From positions 3,823 to 41,118 of the forward strand of contig PLYT01000087.1 of assembly GCA_003153475.1 (NCBI GenBank): 37,296 bases of DNA, read 5' to 3'. This DNA comes from Betaproteobacteria bacterium. Lineage in GTDB: Bacteria > Pseudomonadota > Gammaproteobacteria > Burkholderiales > Casimicrobiaceae. Positions 24,571-33,045 of this stretch are shown here, piece by piece. Numbering within the stretch: the stretch's first letter is position 1; the number at the start of each line of letters is the position of its first letter. The notes beneath the pieces are model-generated. The model searched no databases, was not told the origin of the DNA, and saw only the letters and a program-made list of their open reading frames with translations. The translations under genes were made by a program, and so were the position numbers.

Positions 24571-24972
24571 AAAATCGCGCAGATCGCGCAGGTTCGCGGC
24601 GCGCTGCAGGCGCATCATCATCAGGTAGCCGCGAAATCCCAGGTGGTTGTTGATCGCATCGCTGATCTGCTGTTGCGCGGCGATGAAGCGCTGCACTTCG
24701 TCCTCGCTGCGCGGCACCGCCTCGGCTTCGCCCTCGCCTTCGGTCGACGATGGGGCGCTGAAACGCTTGGCGATCAGACCGACGCGCTCCAGTGTGGCCA
24801 GCGCAGCGGCGTCCGCGCGAACGGCGCGCGCGCGCTCCAGAACTTCGGCGACGGTGCGATTGCCGTCGATCATGATCAGCAGACTGCGCAGCGCGATGGG
24901 CAGGTTGTGCGTGCGCTCCTTGAGCTCGCGCAAACCTTCTTCCGTCTTGGCGTAGATTTCATCAGGATTCAT
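24472..24972 (-). CDS. Conserved small cytoplasmic protein, function unknown
   Basis: A 166-residue protein without signal peptide or membrane segment. ATG at 24972, with GGGAG about nine bases before it. The N-terminal half (YAKTEEGLRELKERTHNLP, RSLLIMIDGNRTVAEVLERA, ATLERVGLIAKR) resembles a short winged-helix-like module found in many uncharacterised betaproteobacterial proteins. A charged linker (SSTEGEGEAEAVPRSEDE) follows, then a helical C-terminal domain with LGFRGYLMMMRLQRAANLRDL. I do not recognise a proven function; a link to signalling or gene regulation is only a guess. A perfect TATAAT lies upstream. It overlaps the 3' end of the glycosyltransferase gene tail to tail. Confidence 0.75.
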   Translation of the reverse strand: MNPDEIYAKTEEGLRELKERTHNLPIALRSLLIMIDGNRTVAEVLERARAVRADAAALATLERVGLIAKRFSAPSSTEGEGEAEAVPRSEDEVQRFIAAQQQISDAINNHLGFRGYLMMMRLQRAANLRDLRDFLPDFAQALVKRIGAANAGQVVSAIERLISAGA

Positions 24973-25021
24973 CGTCTAAAGCTCCCGTTGGGGCTTCGCC
25001 GCGATCTCCAAGCAGGAGGGG

Positions 25022-25027
25022 ATTATA
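25022..25027 (-). promoter_or_regulatory. Perfect -10 box upstream of the small conserved gene
   Basis: ATTATA on the plus strand reads TATAAT on the minus strand, 49 bases upstream of the ATG at 24972. No good -35 is seen at 16-18 bases, so activity may need an activator. The 166-base gap to the glcD-like gene also holds an inverted repeat GCAGC-N6-GCTGC (25067-25082). Confidence 0.42.
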
Positions 25028-25103
25028 GACGAGGCCGGCATCCGCGCAGAATGACGGGGCGGAGCTGCAGCGTACAAGCTGCGTAGTGCCGGCCATTCGT
25101 TTG

Positions 25104-25112
25104 TGGAATAAT
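25104..25112 (+). promoter_or_regulatory. Extended -10 promoter candidate for the glycolate oxidase operon
   Basis: TGGAATAAT combines an extended -10 TG element with AATAAT (5/6 to TATAAT) and lies 26 bases upstream of the glcD-like ATG at 25139. No convincing -35 hexamer accompanies it, which is usual for extended -10 promoters. Confidence 0.42.
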
Positions 25113-25138
25113 CGGTGCCGTAGGCCCTGTGTTCCGCG

Positions 25139-26593
25139 ATGCTCGATCCAGCCCTGCTATCCGCGCTTGCCGACCTTCTCCCGCCGTCGGCGATCATCGC
25201 CACCGCCGAGGGGACGCGGCCCTATGAATGCGATGGGCTGCCGCTGTTTCGCGAGCAGCCGCTCGCGGTGCTGCTGCCGGAGGACGAGGCGCAGGTCGTC
25301 GGCATCCTGAGGCTCTGTCATGCGGCGCGGCTGCCGGTGGTCGCGCGCGGTGCCGGCACCGGACTCTCGGGCGGCGCCACGCCGTACCGAAAGGGGATCG
25401 TCCTTTCGCTGGCGAAATTCAAGCGCATTCTCTCGATCGATCCACTAAGTTGCACTGCCGTCGTCCAGCCGGGTGTGCGCAATCTTGCGATCTCGGAGGC
25501 GGCCGCGGTGCACCGCCTCTACTACGCGCCCGACCCATCGTCGCAGATCGCATGCACGATCGGCGGCAACGTTGCCGAAAACTCCGGTGGCGTGCACTGC
25601 CTGAAGTATGGCCTCACCGTGCACAATGTGCGGCGCGTGCGCGCCGTTCTGATCGACGGCGACGTCGTTGAATTCGGCGGCGAAGGGCTTGATGCCGCCG
25701 GTTACGACCTGCTCGCACTGATCAACGGTTCGGAAGGCCTGCTGGCGGTCATCACCGAGGTGACCGTCAAGCTCACGCCCAACCCGCAGCAGGCGACTTG
25801 CGTGTTGGCGAGTTTCTCCGATGCGGAAAAGGCAGGCGACGCGGTCGCGGCGATCATCGGGGCGGGCATCATACCGGCCGGGCTCGAGATGATGGACCAG
25901 CTGACGATCGCGGCGGTCGAACCTTTTGTGCATGCCGGTTATCCGCTGGACGCGGCGGCGATATTGCTGTGCGAATCCGACGGCACGCCGGACGAGGTCA
26001 CCGACGAAGTTGCGCTGATGCGAAGCCTGCTCGAAACAAGCGGCGCGACGACGATCCAGGTGTCGCAAAGCGAAGTGCAGCGCCTGAAGTTCTGGTCGGG
26101 GCGCAAGGCCGCGTTTCCGGCCGCAGGCCGCATCTCGCCCGACTACTACTGCATCGATGGCACGATACCTCGCCGTTCGCTGGCGCCGGTCCTCAAGCGC
26201 ATCGAAGCCCTGTCGCGCGAGTTCGGTCTGCGCTGCATGAACGTCTTCCACGCCGGCGACGGCAACCTGCATCCGTTGATCCTTTTCGACGCCAATGTGC
26301 CCGATGAAATCGCCAGGACCGAGGCGTTCGGCGCGAGGATTCTCGAGCTTTGCATCGAGGTCGGTGGTACGATCACCGGAGAGCACGGCGTCGGCCTCGA
26401 AAAGATCGATCAGATGTGCACGCAGTTCGCAGCAGCCGAGCTCGAGCGCTTTCACGCCATCAAGCGCGCGTTCGACGCCGAGGGCCTGCTCAACCCGGGC
26501 AAGGCCGTACCGCTGCTGCATCGCTGCGCCGAGATGGGCCGGATGCACGTCCACGGCGGCGAGCTGCCATACCCCGATCTACCCCGTTTCTAG
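25139..26593 (+). CDS. glcD: Glycolate oxidase FAD-binding subunit GlcD
   Basis: A 484-residue flavoprotein of the PCMH/FAD-oxidase_C family. FAD-domain motifs: PVVARGAGTGLSGGATP, APDPSSQIACTIGGNVAENS (the Gly-rich FAD pyrophosphate loop), LKYGLTVHNV, and INGSEGLLAVITEVTVKL. The C-terminal substrate domain has FWSGRKAAF, FHAGDGNLHP and ITGEHGVGLEK, containing the histidines and arginine that handle the 2-hydroxyacid. It oxidises glycolate (or D-lactate) to the 2-oxoacid, passing electrons via GlcE/GlcF to the quinone pool. The short gap (15 bases) to the next FAD oxidase and the co-directional glcE and glcF downstream support one operon. Confidence 0.93.
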   Translation: MLDPALLSALADLLPPSAIIATAEGTRPYECDGLPLFREQPLAVLLPEDEAQVVGILRLCHAARLPVVARGAGTGLSGGATPYRKGIVLSLAKFKRILSIDPLSCTAVVQPGVRNLAISEAAAVHRLYYAPDPSSQIACTIGGNVAENSGGVHCLKYGLTVHNVRRVRAVLIDGDVVEFGGEGLDAAGYDLLALINGSEGLLAVITEVTVKLTPNPQQATCVLASFSDAEKAGDAVAAIIGAGIIPAGLEMMDQLTIAAVEPFVHAGYPLDAAAILLCESDGTPDEVTDEVALMRSLLETSGATTIQVSQSEVQRLKFWSGRKAAFPAAGRISPDYYCIDGTIPRRSLAPVLKRIEALSREFGLRCMNVFHAGDGNLHPLILFDANVPDEIARTEAFGARILELCIEVGGTITGEHGVGLEKIDQMCTQFAAAELERFHAIKRAFDAEGLLNPGKAVPLLHRCAEMGRMHVHGGELPYPDLPRF

Positions 26594-26608
26594 AGGCGAA
26601 AGCTGCGC

Positions 26609-28015
26609 ATGGACGCGAAAACCATCGTACGGCCCGATCCGGACGTCGTCGCGCGTGTGGTCGCGCGAATTTGCGGCGACTACGGCGAGCGCGCCGTGAC
26701 CACGCGGGCGGTGCGCGAGCATCACAGCCATGGTGAGGGCCTGGCCGACGCGGCGTTGCCCGACGTCGTCGTATTTCCGCGCTCGAACGAGGAGGTGGCG
26801 GCACTCGTGCGTCTGTGTCACTTGTCGCGTGTCCCGGTCATCGCGTTCGGCGTCGGCACATCGCTCGAGGGTCACGTTGCGGCGTTGTACGGCGGCGTCT
26901 GCATCGACCTGTCGCAGATGAATCGTGTGCTCGAAATCAACGCCGAGGATCTCGATTGCCGCGTGCAGGCGGGGGTTACGCGCGAACAGCTCAACGCCGA
27001 GCTCAAGGGCACCGGTCTTTTCTTTCCGATCGATCCGGGCGCGAACGCCACGATAGGCGGCATGGCGTCGACCCGCGCTTCCGGCACGAATGCCGTGCGT
27101 TATGGAACGATGCGCGAAAACGTCATGGGCCTGACCGTGGTGACCGCCGACGGGCGCGTCGTCACCACCGGGGGCCGGGCGCGCAAATCCAGTGCGGGCT
27201 ACGATCTGACGCGCCTTTTCGTCGGCGCCGAAGGCACGCTGGGGGTTATCACCGAAATCCAGCTGCGCCTCTATGGCGTCCCGGAGGCGATCGCTTCAGC
27301 GGTCTGCCAATACCCGGACCTGGCCGGCGCAGTCAACACGGTGATCGCGGCGATGCAGACCGGCATTCCGGTGGCGCGCATCGAGTTGCTCGACGACGTC
27401 CAGATGGACGCCTGCATACGCTATTCGAAACTCGAAGGCTATCGGGCGCTGCCGACGCTGTTCTTCGAATTCCACGGCACCGAAGCGGGCGTGCGCGAAC
27501 AATCGGCGACGATGCGCGCGATAAGCGACGAATTCGGCGGCAGCGAATTCCAGTGGGCGACGCTCGCCGAGGACCGCACGCGGCTGTGGAAGGCACGGCA
27601 TGCCGCCTACTACGCGACGCTGGCGTTGAAGCCCGGAACGACGGCCCTGGCCACCGATGCATGCGTGCCGATTTCCCGTTTGGCCGATTGCATACTCGAG
27701 ACCAAGGCCGACATCGAAAAAAGCGGCCTGACCGTTACAATCGTCGGCCACGTCGGCGACGGCAATTTTCATCTGGTCGTGCTCTACGAACCGGGCGATG
27801 CCGGCCAGCGCGAACGCGCCGATGCGCTGGCGCGGGCGGTCAGCATGCGCGCGATCGCGATGGGCGGCACCTGCACCGGCGAGCACGGTATCGGCTGGCA
27901 CAAGCTCGACCTTCTGGCGCAGGAGCACGGCGAGGCGGTCGATCTGATGCGGTCGATCAAGCGCGCGCTCGATCCGCACGGCATCATGAATCCGGGCAAG
28001 ACGGTACCCTCTTGA
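26609..28015 (+). CDS. FAD-linked D-lactate/2-hydroxyacid dehydrogenase (Dld/DLD2-type)
   Basis: A 468-residue second member of the PCMH/FAD-oxidase_C family, starting at ATG 26609 after GAGG. Motifs: PVIAFGVGTSLEGHVAAL, FPIDPGANATIGGMASTRASG, VRYGTMRENVMGLTVV, FVGAEGTLGVITEIQLRL, LWKARHAAYYA, VGHVGDGNFHL and CTGEHGIGWHK. It is closer to cytochrome-dependent D-lactate dehydrogenases than to GlcD, and lacks the extra C-terminal tail of GlcD. The likely reaction is D-lactate (or another D-2-hydroxyacid) to the 2-oxoacid, feeding electrons to cytochrome c or quinone. Whether it works alone or shares GlcE/GlcF with the first FAD subunit cannot be told. Confidence 0.9.
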   Translation: MDAKTIVRPDPDVVARVVARICGDYGERAVTTRAVREHHSHGEGLADAALPDVVVFPRSNEEVAALVRLCHLSRVPVIAFGVGTSLEGHVAALYGGVCIDLSQMNRVLEINAEDLDCRVQAGVTREQLNAELKGTGLFFPIDPGANATIGGMASTRASGTNAVRYGTMRENVMGLTVVTADGRVVTTGGRARKSSAGYDLTRLFVGAEGTLGVITEIQLRLYGVPEAIASAVCQYPDLAGAVNTVIAAMQTGIPVARIELLDDVQMDACIRYSKLEGYRALPTLFFEFHGTEAGVREQSATMRAISDEFGGSEFQWATLAEDRTRLWKARHAAYYATLALKPGTTALATDACVPISRLADCILETKADIEKSGLTVTIVGHVGDGNFHLVVLYEPGDAGQRERADALARAVSMRAIAMGGTCTGEHGIGWHKLDLLAQEHGEAVDLMRSIKRALDPHGIMNPGKTVPS

Positions 28016-28086
28016 ACGGCATCGGGTAACAGCAACTGGCCGGCGCTGACGGTGATCGCGCCAACGTTTCACTGCGAGCGCACTCC

Positions 28087-28749
28087 ATGTATACGCTTTA
28101 CATCGGCAACAAGAACTATTCGTCGTGGTCGCTGCGCGCCTGGGTCTTGCTCAAGGCCTTTGGCATTCCGTTCAACGAGCAGCGGATCCCGCTCTACGAA
28201 CCCGACTCGTCCGAGCGGATCCGCGTCCATTCGCCTTCGGGCAGATTGCCCTGCCTGCACGATGGCGGTACGGTCGTCTGGGATTCGCTTGCGATCGCCG
28301 AGTATCTGGCCGAGCGACATCCCAGCATGTGGCCGGGAGCGGCAGGCGCGCGCGCCTGGGCGCGCTCGGCGAGCGCCGAGATGCATTCGGGCTACGGCGA
28401 CCTGCGCAACGAGTTCGGGATGAATCTGCGCGTCCGGGAAACGCGAAAAGCGCCGCCGGCCGTCGCCAACGATATCATGCGCATCGCCACGCTGTGGCGC
28501 GAAGGACGCGAGCGCTTCGGCCAGAGCGGGGATTTCCTGTGCGGCGCATTCGGCATCGTCGACGCATTCTATTGCCCGGTTGCCTGTCGGTTCGCGAGCT
28601 ACAGCGTCGCGCTGGACGGCGCGGCGGGCGCGTACCACCGGGCACTCCTCGACCTGCCGGCGATGCGCGAATGGGCCGAAGGCGCATCACGCGAAACCGA
28701 GCACATCCCGATGCTCGACCGGATGATGGCTCAGGCGCAGCAACAATGA
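28087..28749 (+). CDS. Glutathione S-transferase family protein
   Basis: A 220-residue GST. The N-terminal thioredoxin-like domain starts YTLYIGNKNYSSWSLRAWVLL, with a serine (SSWS) as candidate catalytic residue, the conserved cis-proline in SGRLPCLHD, and the glutathione-binding WDSLAIAEYLAERHP. The C-terminal helical domain runs from about residue 90 to 215. It belongs to the group of small bacterial GSTs with YxSWSLR at the start. It lies inside the glycolate oxidase operon, 17 bases before glcE. Its natural job is unknown; detoxifying reactive aldehydes made near 2-hydroxyacid oxidation is one inference, but chance placement is possible. Confidence 0.9.
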   Translation: MYTLYIGNKNYSSWSLRAWVLLKAFGIPFNEQRIPLYEPDSSERIRVHSPSGRLPCLHDGGTVVWDSLAIAEYLAERHPSMWPGAAGARAWARSASAEMHSGYGDLRNEFGMNLRVRETRKAPPAVANDIMRIATLWREGRERFGQSGDFLCGAFGIVDAFYCPVACRFASYSVALDGAAGAYHRALLDLPAMREWAEGASRETEHIPMLDRMMAQAQQQ

Positions 28750-28765
28750 CCCGGCCAGTCGGCGC

Positions 28766-29866
28766 ATGAGCGATCTGGTCGCCGGCTGGCGCGATCGCGT
28801 GCGCGCGGCGACTGCGTCAGCGACGCCGCTTCGCATCGTCGGCGGCGGCAGCATGGATTTCTACGGACAGCGTCTGGCCGGGGAGATCCTCGAGGTCTCA
28901 GGCCATGCGGGCATCGTCGATTACGATCCGACCGAGCTGGTGATCACCGCGCGTTGCGGAACCCGGCTCGCCGAGGTCGAGCAGGCGATGGCGCAATCGA
29001 ATCAGATGCTGGCGTTCGAGCCGCCGCATTTCGGCCCCAAGGCGACACTCGGCGGCTCGATCGCCGCCGGCCTGTCGGGACCGCGGCGCCCCTACGCGGG
29101 CGCGGTGCGCGATCTGGTGCTGGGCGTACGCCTGCTCGATGGGCGCGGCGACGAGCTGGCGTTCGGCGGACGCGTGATGAAAAACGTCGCCGGGTTCGAC
29201 GTCTCGCGGCTGATTGCCGGATCGCTGGGGACGCTGGGCATCATTCTCGACGTCTCGCTCAAGTGTCTGCCGATGCCGCGGGCGGAGACGACGCTCACCT
29301 TCGAGCTTCCCGCCGACGAGGGTCTGCGCCGGCTCAATGCCTGGAACGCGACGCCGTTGCCGCTGTCGGCGAGTTGTTGGCACCAGGGGCGCCTGCATGT
29401 TCGTCTGTCCGGCGCCGAGAGCGCGGTGGCGGCCGCGGCGCGGCGCCTGGGCGGCGAGGTGCTGGAACAAGCGAAGGCCTACTGGGTCGCGGTGCGCGAC
29501 CAGACGCATGATTTTTTCGCGCCGTTTCGCGCGCAGAATGGCGCCGAAGCAGCCGTGCCGCCTGCGGCGCTATGGCGGCTGTCGGTGCGCGTGACTGCAC
29601 CGCACACCGCGTTCGGCGGCGCTACGATGATCGAATGGGGCGGAGCGCTGCGCTGGGTCGTCGCACAGGAGGAGGACGACGCACAGCAGGCCCGTGCCTG
29701 GGCCGCCGCGCAAGGCGGGCATGCCACGTTGTTCCGCGCCGCCGACAAGTCCGTGGGCGTGTTCCAGCCGTTGCCGCCGGCGCTGTTGGCGCTGCATCAG
29801 CGCCTGAAGGCGGCGCTGGATCCGGCCGGCATTTTCAATCCGGGCCGGATGTACGCCGAACTTTAA
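28766..29866 (+). CDS. glcE: Glycolate oxidase FAD-binding subunit GlcE
   Basis: A 366-residue, shorter PCMH-domain flavoprotein, right for GlcE. Motifs: PLRIVGGGSMDFYG, TARCGTRLAEVEQAM, FGPKATLGGSIAAGLSGPRRP, VRDLVLGVRLLDGRG, GGRVMKNVAGFDVSRLIAGS (a GlcE hallmark), GTLGIILDVSLK and the C-terminal DPAGIFNPGRMY. It partners with GlcD and GlcF in the membrane-associated glycolate oxidase complex. The ATG is at 28766, 17 bases after the GST. A 167-base gap with a hairpin separates it from glcF. Confidence 0.93.
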   Translation: MSDLVAGWRDRVRAATASATPLRIVGGGSMDFYGQRLAGEILEVSGHAGIVDYDPTELVITARCGTRLAEVEQAMAQSNQMLAFEPPHFGPKATLGGSIAAGLSGPRRPYAGAVRDLVLGVRLLDGRGDELAFGGRVMKNVAGFDVSRLIAGSLGTLGIILDVSLKCLPMPRAETTLTFELPADEGLRRLNAWNATPLPLSASCWHQGRLHVRLSGAESAVAAAARRLGGEVLEQAKAYWVAVRDQTHDFFAPFRAQNGAEAAVPPAALWRLSVRVTAPHTAFGGATMIEWGGALRWVVAQEEDDAQQARAWAAAQGGHATLFRAADKSVGVFQPLPPALLALHQRLKAALDPAGIFNPGRMYAEL

Positions 29867-29926
29867 ATGTCCGGTCCCGCAAATTCGCTCGATAGTTCGC
29901 GGCGAAATCAGGCGCCACGCGGCGTT

Positions 29927-29967
29927 GCGCGGCCTCACCGTACCGTTAGGTACGCTTTCGGCCGCGC
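29927..29967 (+). repeat. Two-tier hairpin in the glcE-glcF gap
   Basis: An outer stem GCGCGGCC (29927-29934) with GGCCGCGC (29960-29967) encloses an inner perfect stem CGTACC (29939-29944), loop GTTA, GGTACG (29949-29954). No T-run follows, so it is not a standard terminator. The gap 29867-30033 holds nothing else I can name. The structure may stabilise mRNA ends or tune glcF expression. Confidence 0.5.
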
Positions 29968-30033
29968 GCCTTGCCTGGCACCCGATTTCATCCGCTCCTT
30001 TATCTTCGGAACTTGCGGGACAGGACACTAGTC

Positions 30034-31275
30034 ATGGAAACGCATCTGGCCGATTTCATCCGGGACACCGCCGACGGGCGCGACGCGGAATCGATCTTGC
30101 GCGCCTGCGTGCATTGCGGCTTTTGCACGGCGACTTGCCCGACCTACCAGCTTCTGGGCGACGAGCTCGACGGCCCGCGCGGGCGCATCTACCTGATCAA
30201 GCAAATGCTCGAGGGCGAACCGGTCACCGCCACGACCGCACTGCATCTGGACCGGTGTCTGGGCTGTCGCAGTTGCGAGACGACTTGTCCGTCGGGTGTG
30301 CGCTTCGGGCGGCTGCTCGATATCGGGCACCGCGTCGCCGAGCAAAAGATCGAGCGTACAGTCGGCGTCCGCGTTCGCCGCTGGCTGCTGCGCAAGGGCT
30401 TGACCCACCGCCGCTGGTTCGGCCTGGCGCTCGCCGCCGGCCGCATCGCGCGCCCGTTGCTGCCGCGCAGCCTTGCCGCCAAAGTCCCCGCATCGCGCCC
30501 CGCCAAGCGCTGGCCGCCACCGCGCCACGAGCGCCGGATGCTGTTGCTCGAGGGCTGCGTGCAGCCGGCGTTGGCACCGGGCATCGATGCCGCGCTCGCC
30601 CGCGCGCTCGACCGCGTCGACATCACGCTGGTCAGGGCTTCCGGCTCCGGCTGCTGCGGCGCATTGAGCGATCATCTGGGCGCTCACGACGAGGCGCTCG
30701 GCTACGCGCGCGCCAACATCGACGCCTGGTGGCCGCATGTGGAGCGCGGGGTCGAGGCGATCGTCGTCAGCGCCAGCGGCTGCGGCGTCGTCGTCAAGGC
30801 GTACGGCCATCTGCTGCGCGACGATCCGGTGTACGCCGACAAGGCGCGCCGTGTCGCCGCGCTGGCGCGCGATTCGGTGGAAGTCATCGCTGCCGAATGG
30901 AAGCGCTTTGCGCCGCAGGTCGCGATGGACCACGGTCCGCAGCGCGTAGCCTTTCATTCGCCGTGCACGCTGCAGCACGGCCAGCGCCTGGTTGGCGATG
31001 TCGAGGAGATACTCGAGGCGATTGGACTCGAATTGACGCCGGTCGCCGATTCGCATCTGTGCTGCGGCTCGGCCGGCACGTACTCGATCCTGCAACCCGA
31101 GCTGGCCGGCGAGCTCAAGGCCAACAAGCTCGCCGCGTTGGAAGCGGGCGCCCCCGACGTCATCGCGACCGCCAACATCGGCTGTCTCATCCATCTGGCG
31201 AGCGCAGCGACCTGCCCGGTGCGGCACTGGGTCGAGATCTTCGAGGGGCGGCTGCGCGATCTGCCGCGATCATGA
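30034..31275 (+). CDS. glcF: Glycolate oxidase iron-sulfur subunit GlcF
   Basis: A 413-residue protein. The ATG at 30034 places the first cluster motif at the normal distance; the frame is open upstream to 29971 but that part is unconserved. Two 4Fe-4S ligand sets are complete: CVHCGFCTATCP (Cys 25, 28, 31, 35) and CLGCRSCETTCP (Cys 75, 78, 81, 85). Two CCG domains follow in the second half (SGCCGALSDHLG and LCCGSAGTYSI), as in heterodisulfide reductase and GlpC-type subunits. GlcF passes electrons from the flavin subunits to the quinone pool at the inner membrane. Its stop overlaps the next start by four bases (ATGA). Confidence 0.95.
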   Translation: METHLADFIRDTADGRDAESILRACVHCGFCTATCPTYQLLGDELDGPRGRIYLIKQMLEGEPVTATTALHLDRCLGCRSCETTCPSGVRFGRLLDIGHRVAEQKIERTVGVRVRRWLLRKGLTHRRWFGLALAAGRIARPLLPRSLAAKVPASRPAKRWPPPRHERRMLLLEGCVQPALAPGIDAALARALDRVDITLVRASGSGCCGALSDHLGAHDEALGYARANIDAWWPHVERGVEAIVVSASGCGVVVKAYGHLLRDDPVYADKARRVAALARDSVEVIAAEWKRFAPQVAMDHGPQRVAFHSPCTLQHGQRLVGDVEEILEAIGLELTPVADSHLCCGSAGTYSILQPELAGELKANKLAALEAGAPDVIATANIGCLIHLASAATCPVRHWVEIFEGRLRDLPRS

Positions 31276-31712
31276 GCGACACGGCACCGTTGCGGCGCGG
31301 CGACTATCGTCATTTTCTTGCGATTCCGACGCGCTGGATCGACAACGACATCTACGGTCACGTCAACAACGTCGTCTACTACGCGTACTTCGATACCGTT
31401 GTGAACGAGCACCTCATGCGCACCGGCGGCCTCGACATCCGCGACGGCCCGGCGATCGGCCTGGTCGTCGAGACGTCCTGCCGATTCCACCGGCCGCTGT
31501 CCTTTCCGGTCGTCGTCGACGCCGGGCTGCGCGTTTCCCGGCTGGGCACGACATCGGTCCGCTACGAGGTGGGCCTGTTCGCGGCCGGCGACGAGGACGC
31601 GGCGGCGACCGGGCATTTCGTTCACGTCTGGGTCGATCGCGCCAGCCGGCGACCGACGCCGGTGCCAGGCCCGATACGCGCCGCGCTGGCACCGCTGCTT
31701 GCCGAGGTCTGA
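31272..31712 (+). CDS. Acyl-CoA thioesterase, YbgC/4-hydroxybenzoyl-CoA thioesterase type
   Basis: A 146-residue single hotdog-fold protein, the normal size. The signature RWIDNDIYGHVNNVVYYAYFD holds Asp24/Asp26 and the GHVNN turn at residues 29-33 used in catalysis. The middle has VVETSCRFHRPLSFP and the end ATGHFVHVWVD. It hydrolyses an acyl-CoA thioester in the cytosol; the chain type is not visible. A four-base overlap with glcF (ATGA) shows translational coupling, yet thioester hydrolysis has no obvious step in glycolate oxidation, so it may serve general housekeeping. Confidence 0.9.
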   Translation: MSDTAPLRRGDYRHFLAIPTRWIDNDIYGHVNNVVYYAYFDTVVNEHLMRTGGLDIRDGPAIGLVVETSCRFHRPLSFPVVVDAGLRVSRLGTTSVRYEVGLFAAGDEDAAATGHFVHVWVDRASRRPTPVPGPIRAALAPLLAEV

Positions 31713-31846
31713 CCGGGGGGAAGCGTACAATCGCGGCCGGATGCCCACCCAGCCATCGTATCGGCCCCATCGATGAAGCCACCGACTTTCGCTCGATCGC
31801 CGAGCCGCCGCGGCAGCAGCGGTCGCTGCTCGGGCGGTGACCGCGG

Positions 31847-32557
31847 ATGACTGCGGCGCCGCGCCGCTTCGGGTTGATTGCCGCCGCGGGCACCAGCCTC
31901 CGCTTCGGCGGCGGCTTGCCGAAGCAGTACGCGCTGATCGCCGGCCTGCCGCTGCTCGCACATACGATTGCGGCCCTGAACCGGTCGATCGTGCTCGAGG
32001 CGATCTTCGTCGTGCTGCCGCCCGGAGACAAGTACTACGCCGAGCGGATTGGATCGATAGCCGGCATCGTCCCCGTGTACGAAGGTGGCGCCACGCGCGG
32101 TGAGTCGGTCAGGAATGGACTGGCCGCGATCGGCAAGCGGGCGGCGGCCGAAGACTGGGTGCTGGTGCACGACGCAGTGCGACCCTGTATCGACGTGACG
32201 ACCTTGAACCGCCTGCTGCACGAGCTCGAAGACGAGCCGGTCGGCGGACTTCTCGCCGTACCGCTGTGCGATACGCTTAAGCGCGCCGAAGTCGGCGCCG
32301 GCGTCCGCGCGGCCTCGACCGAGCCCCGCAGCGGGTTGTGGTGCGCCCAGACGCCGCAGATGTTCCGTTACGCGATCCTCAACCATGCGCTGCGGCGGGC
32401 CGACGTCGCACAACTGCTCGACGAGGCGCAGGCGGTCGAGGCGTTGGGCGTCAAGCCGCGGCTGGTGCAGGGCAGCCCCGCCAACATCAAGGTCACCTAT
32501 CCCGAAGACATTGCGCTGGCCGAGGCGATACTGGTCGGCCGCGGAAGGGCTGCCTGA
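31847..32557 (+). CDS. ispD: 2-C-methyl-D-erythritol 4-phosphate cytidylyltransferase
   Basis: A 236-residue enzyme of the MEP isoprenoid pathway that joins CTP and methylerythritol phosphate. Motifs: [19 protein letters not shown] (nucleotide-binding loop with the catalytic Arg and Lys; Ser stands where many relatives have a second Gly), [55 protein letters not shown] and [18 protein letters not shown] near the end. Length and order are normal. ispF follows 11 bases after the stop, a classic pair. A TACAAT box at 31726-31731 is a possible -10, without a well-spaced -35. The 134-base gap upstream holds nothing else evident. Confidence 0.96.
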   Translation: MTAAPRRFGLIAAAGTSLRFGGGLPKQYALIAGLPLLAHTIAALNRSIVLEAIFVVLPPGDKYYAERIGSIAGIVPVYEGGATRGESVRNGLAAIGKRAAAEDWVLVHDAVRPCIDVTTLNRLLHELEDEPVGGLLAVPLCDTLKRAEVGAGVRAASTEPRSGLWCAQTPQMFRYAILNHALRRADVAQLLDEAQAVEALGVKPRLVQGSPANIKVTYPEDIALAEAILVGRGRAA

Positions 32558-32568
32558 TCATCGGCACG

Positions 32569-33042
32569 GTGCGCGTCGGAACGGGCTTCGACGTCCACGC
32601 GCTGGTGGCGGGTCGCCGGCTGGTGCTGGGCGGCGTGACTATCCCTTTCGATCGCGGCATGGCCGGACACTCCGATGCCGACGTGCTGCTTCACGCTGTC
32701 TGCGATGCGATTCTCGGGGCATCCGGACAAGGCGACATCGGCATGCATTTCCCCGACACCGACGCGGCGTACAAGGATGCCGACAGCCGCGTGCTGCTGC
32801 GCCAGGTCTGGCAACTTGCGGCTACGCGCGGATTCGAGCTCGGCAACGTCGACGCGACGATCATCGCGCAGGCGCCGAAGCTCGCGCCGTACTTAGCCGC
32901 GATGGCCGGGAACATCGCAGTCGATTTGGGCTGCGCCGCCGGCTCGATCAACATCAAGGCCAAGACGAGCGAAGGCCTCGGATTTACCGGACGCGGCGAG
33001 GGCATCGCCGCGATGGTCTCGCTCGTTCTGGTGAAACGCTAG
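32569..33042 (+). CDS. ispF: 2-C-methyl-D-erythritol 2,4-cyclodiphosphate synthase
   Basis: A 157-residue enzyme that cyclises the CDP-methylerythritol phosphate made after IspD/IspE. The start is GTG at 32569, which gives the expected [11 protein letters not shown]-terminus; no ATG fits. The zinc ligands Asp8, His10 and His42 are at the same positions as in E. coli. Other signatures: [29 protein letters not shown] and [17 protein letters not shown]. It is in an operon with ispD and ends three bases from the stop of the convergent sensor kinase gene. Confidence 0.97.
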   Translation: MRVGTGFDVHALVAGRRLVLGGVTIPFDRGMAGHSDADVLLHAVCDAILGASGQGDIGMHFPDTDAAYKDADSRVLLRQVWQLAATRGFELGNVDATIIAQAPKLAPYLAAMAGNIAVDLGCAAGSINIKAKTSEGLGFTGRGEGIAAMVSLVLVKR

Positions 33043-33045
33043 GGT

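Noticed and set aside
25067-25082. Inverted repeat GCAGC-N6-GCTGC upstream of glcD as an operator
   Set aside because: Five-base arms in GC-rich DNA are common by chance, and it is not placed over a convincing -35; I kept it only as a remark.
29925-31712. A 595-codon plus-strand frame that ends as the thioesterase
   Set aside because: Its first 449 codons overlap glcF in another frame and encode an Arg-rich shadow. The real thioesterase starts at 31272 with a four-base overlap of glcF.
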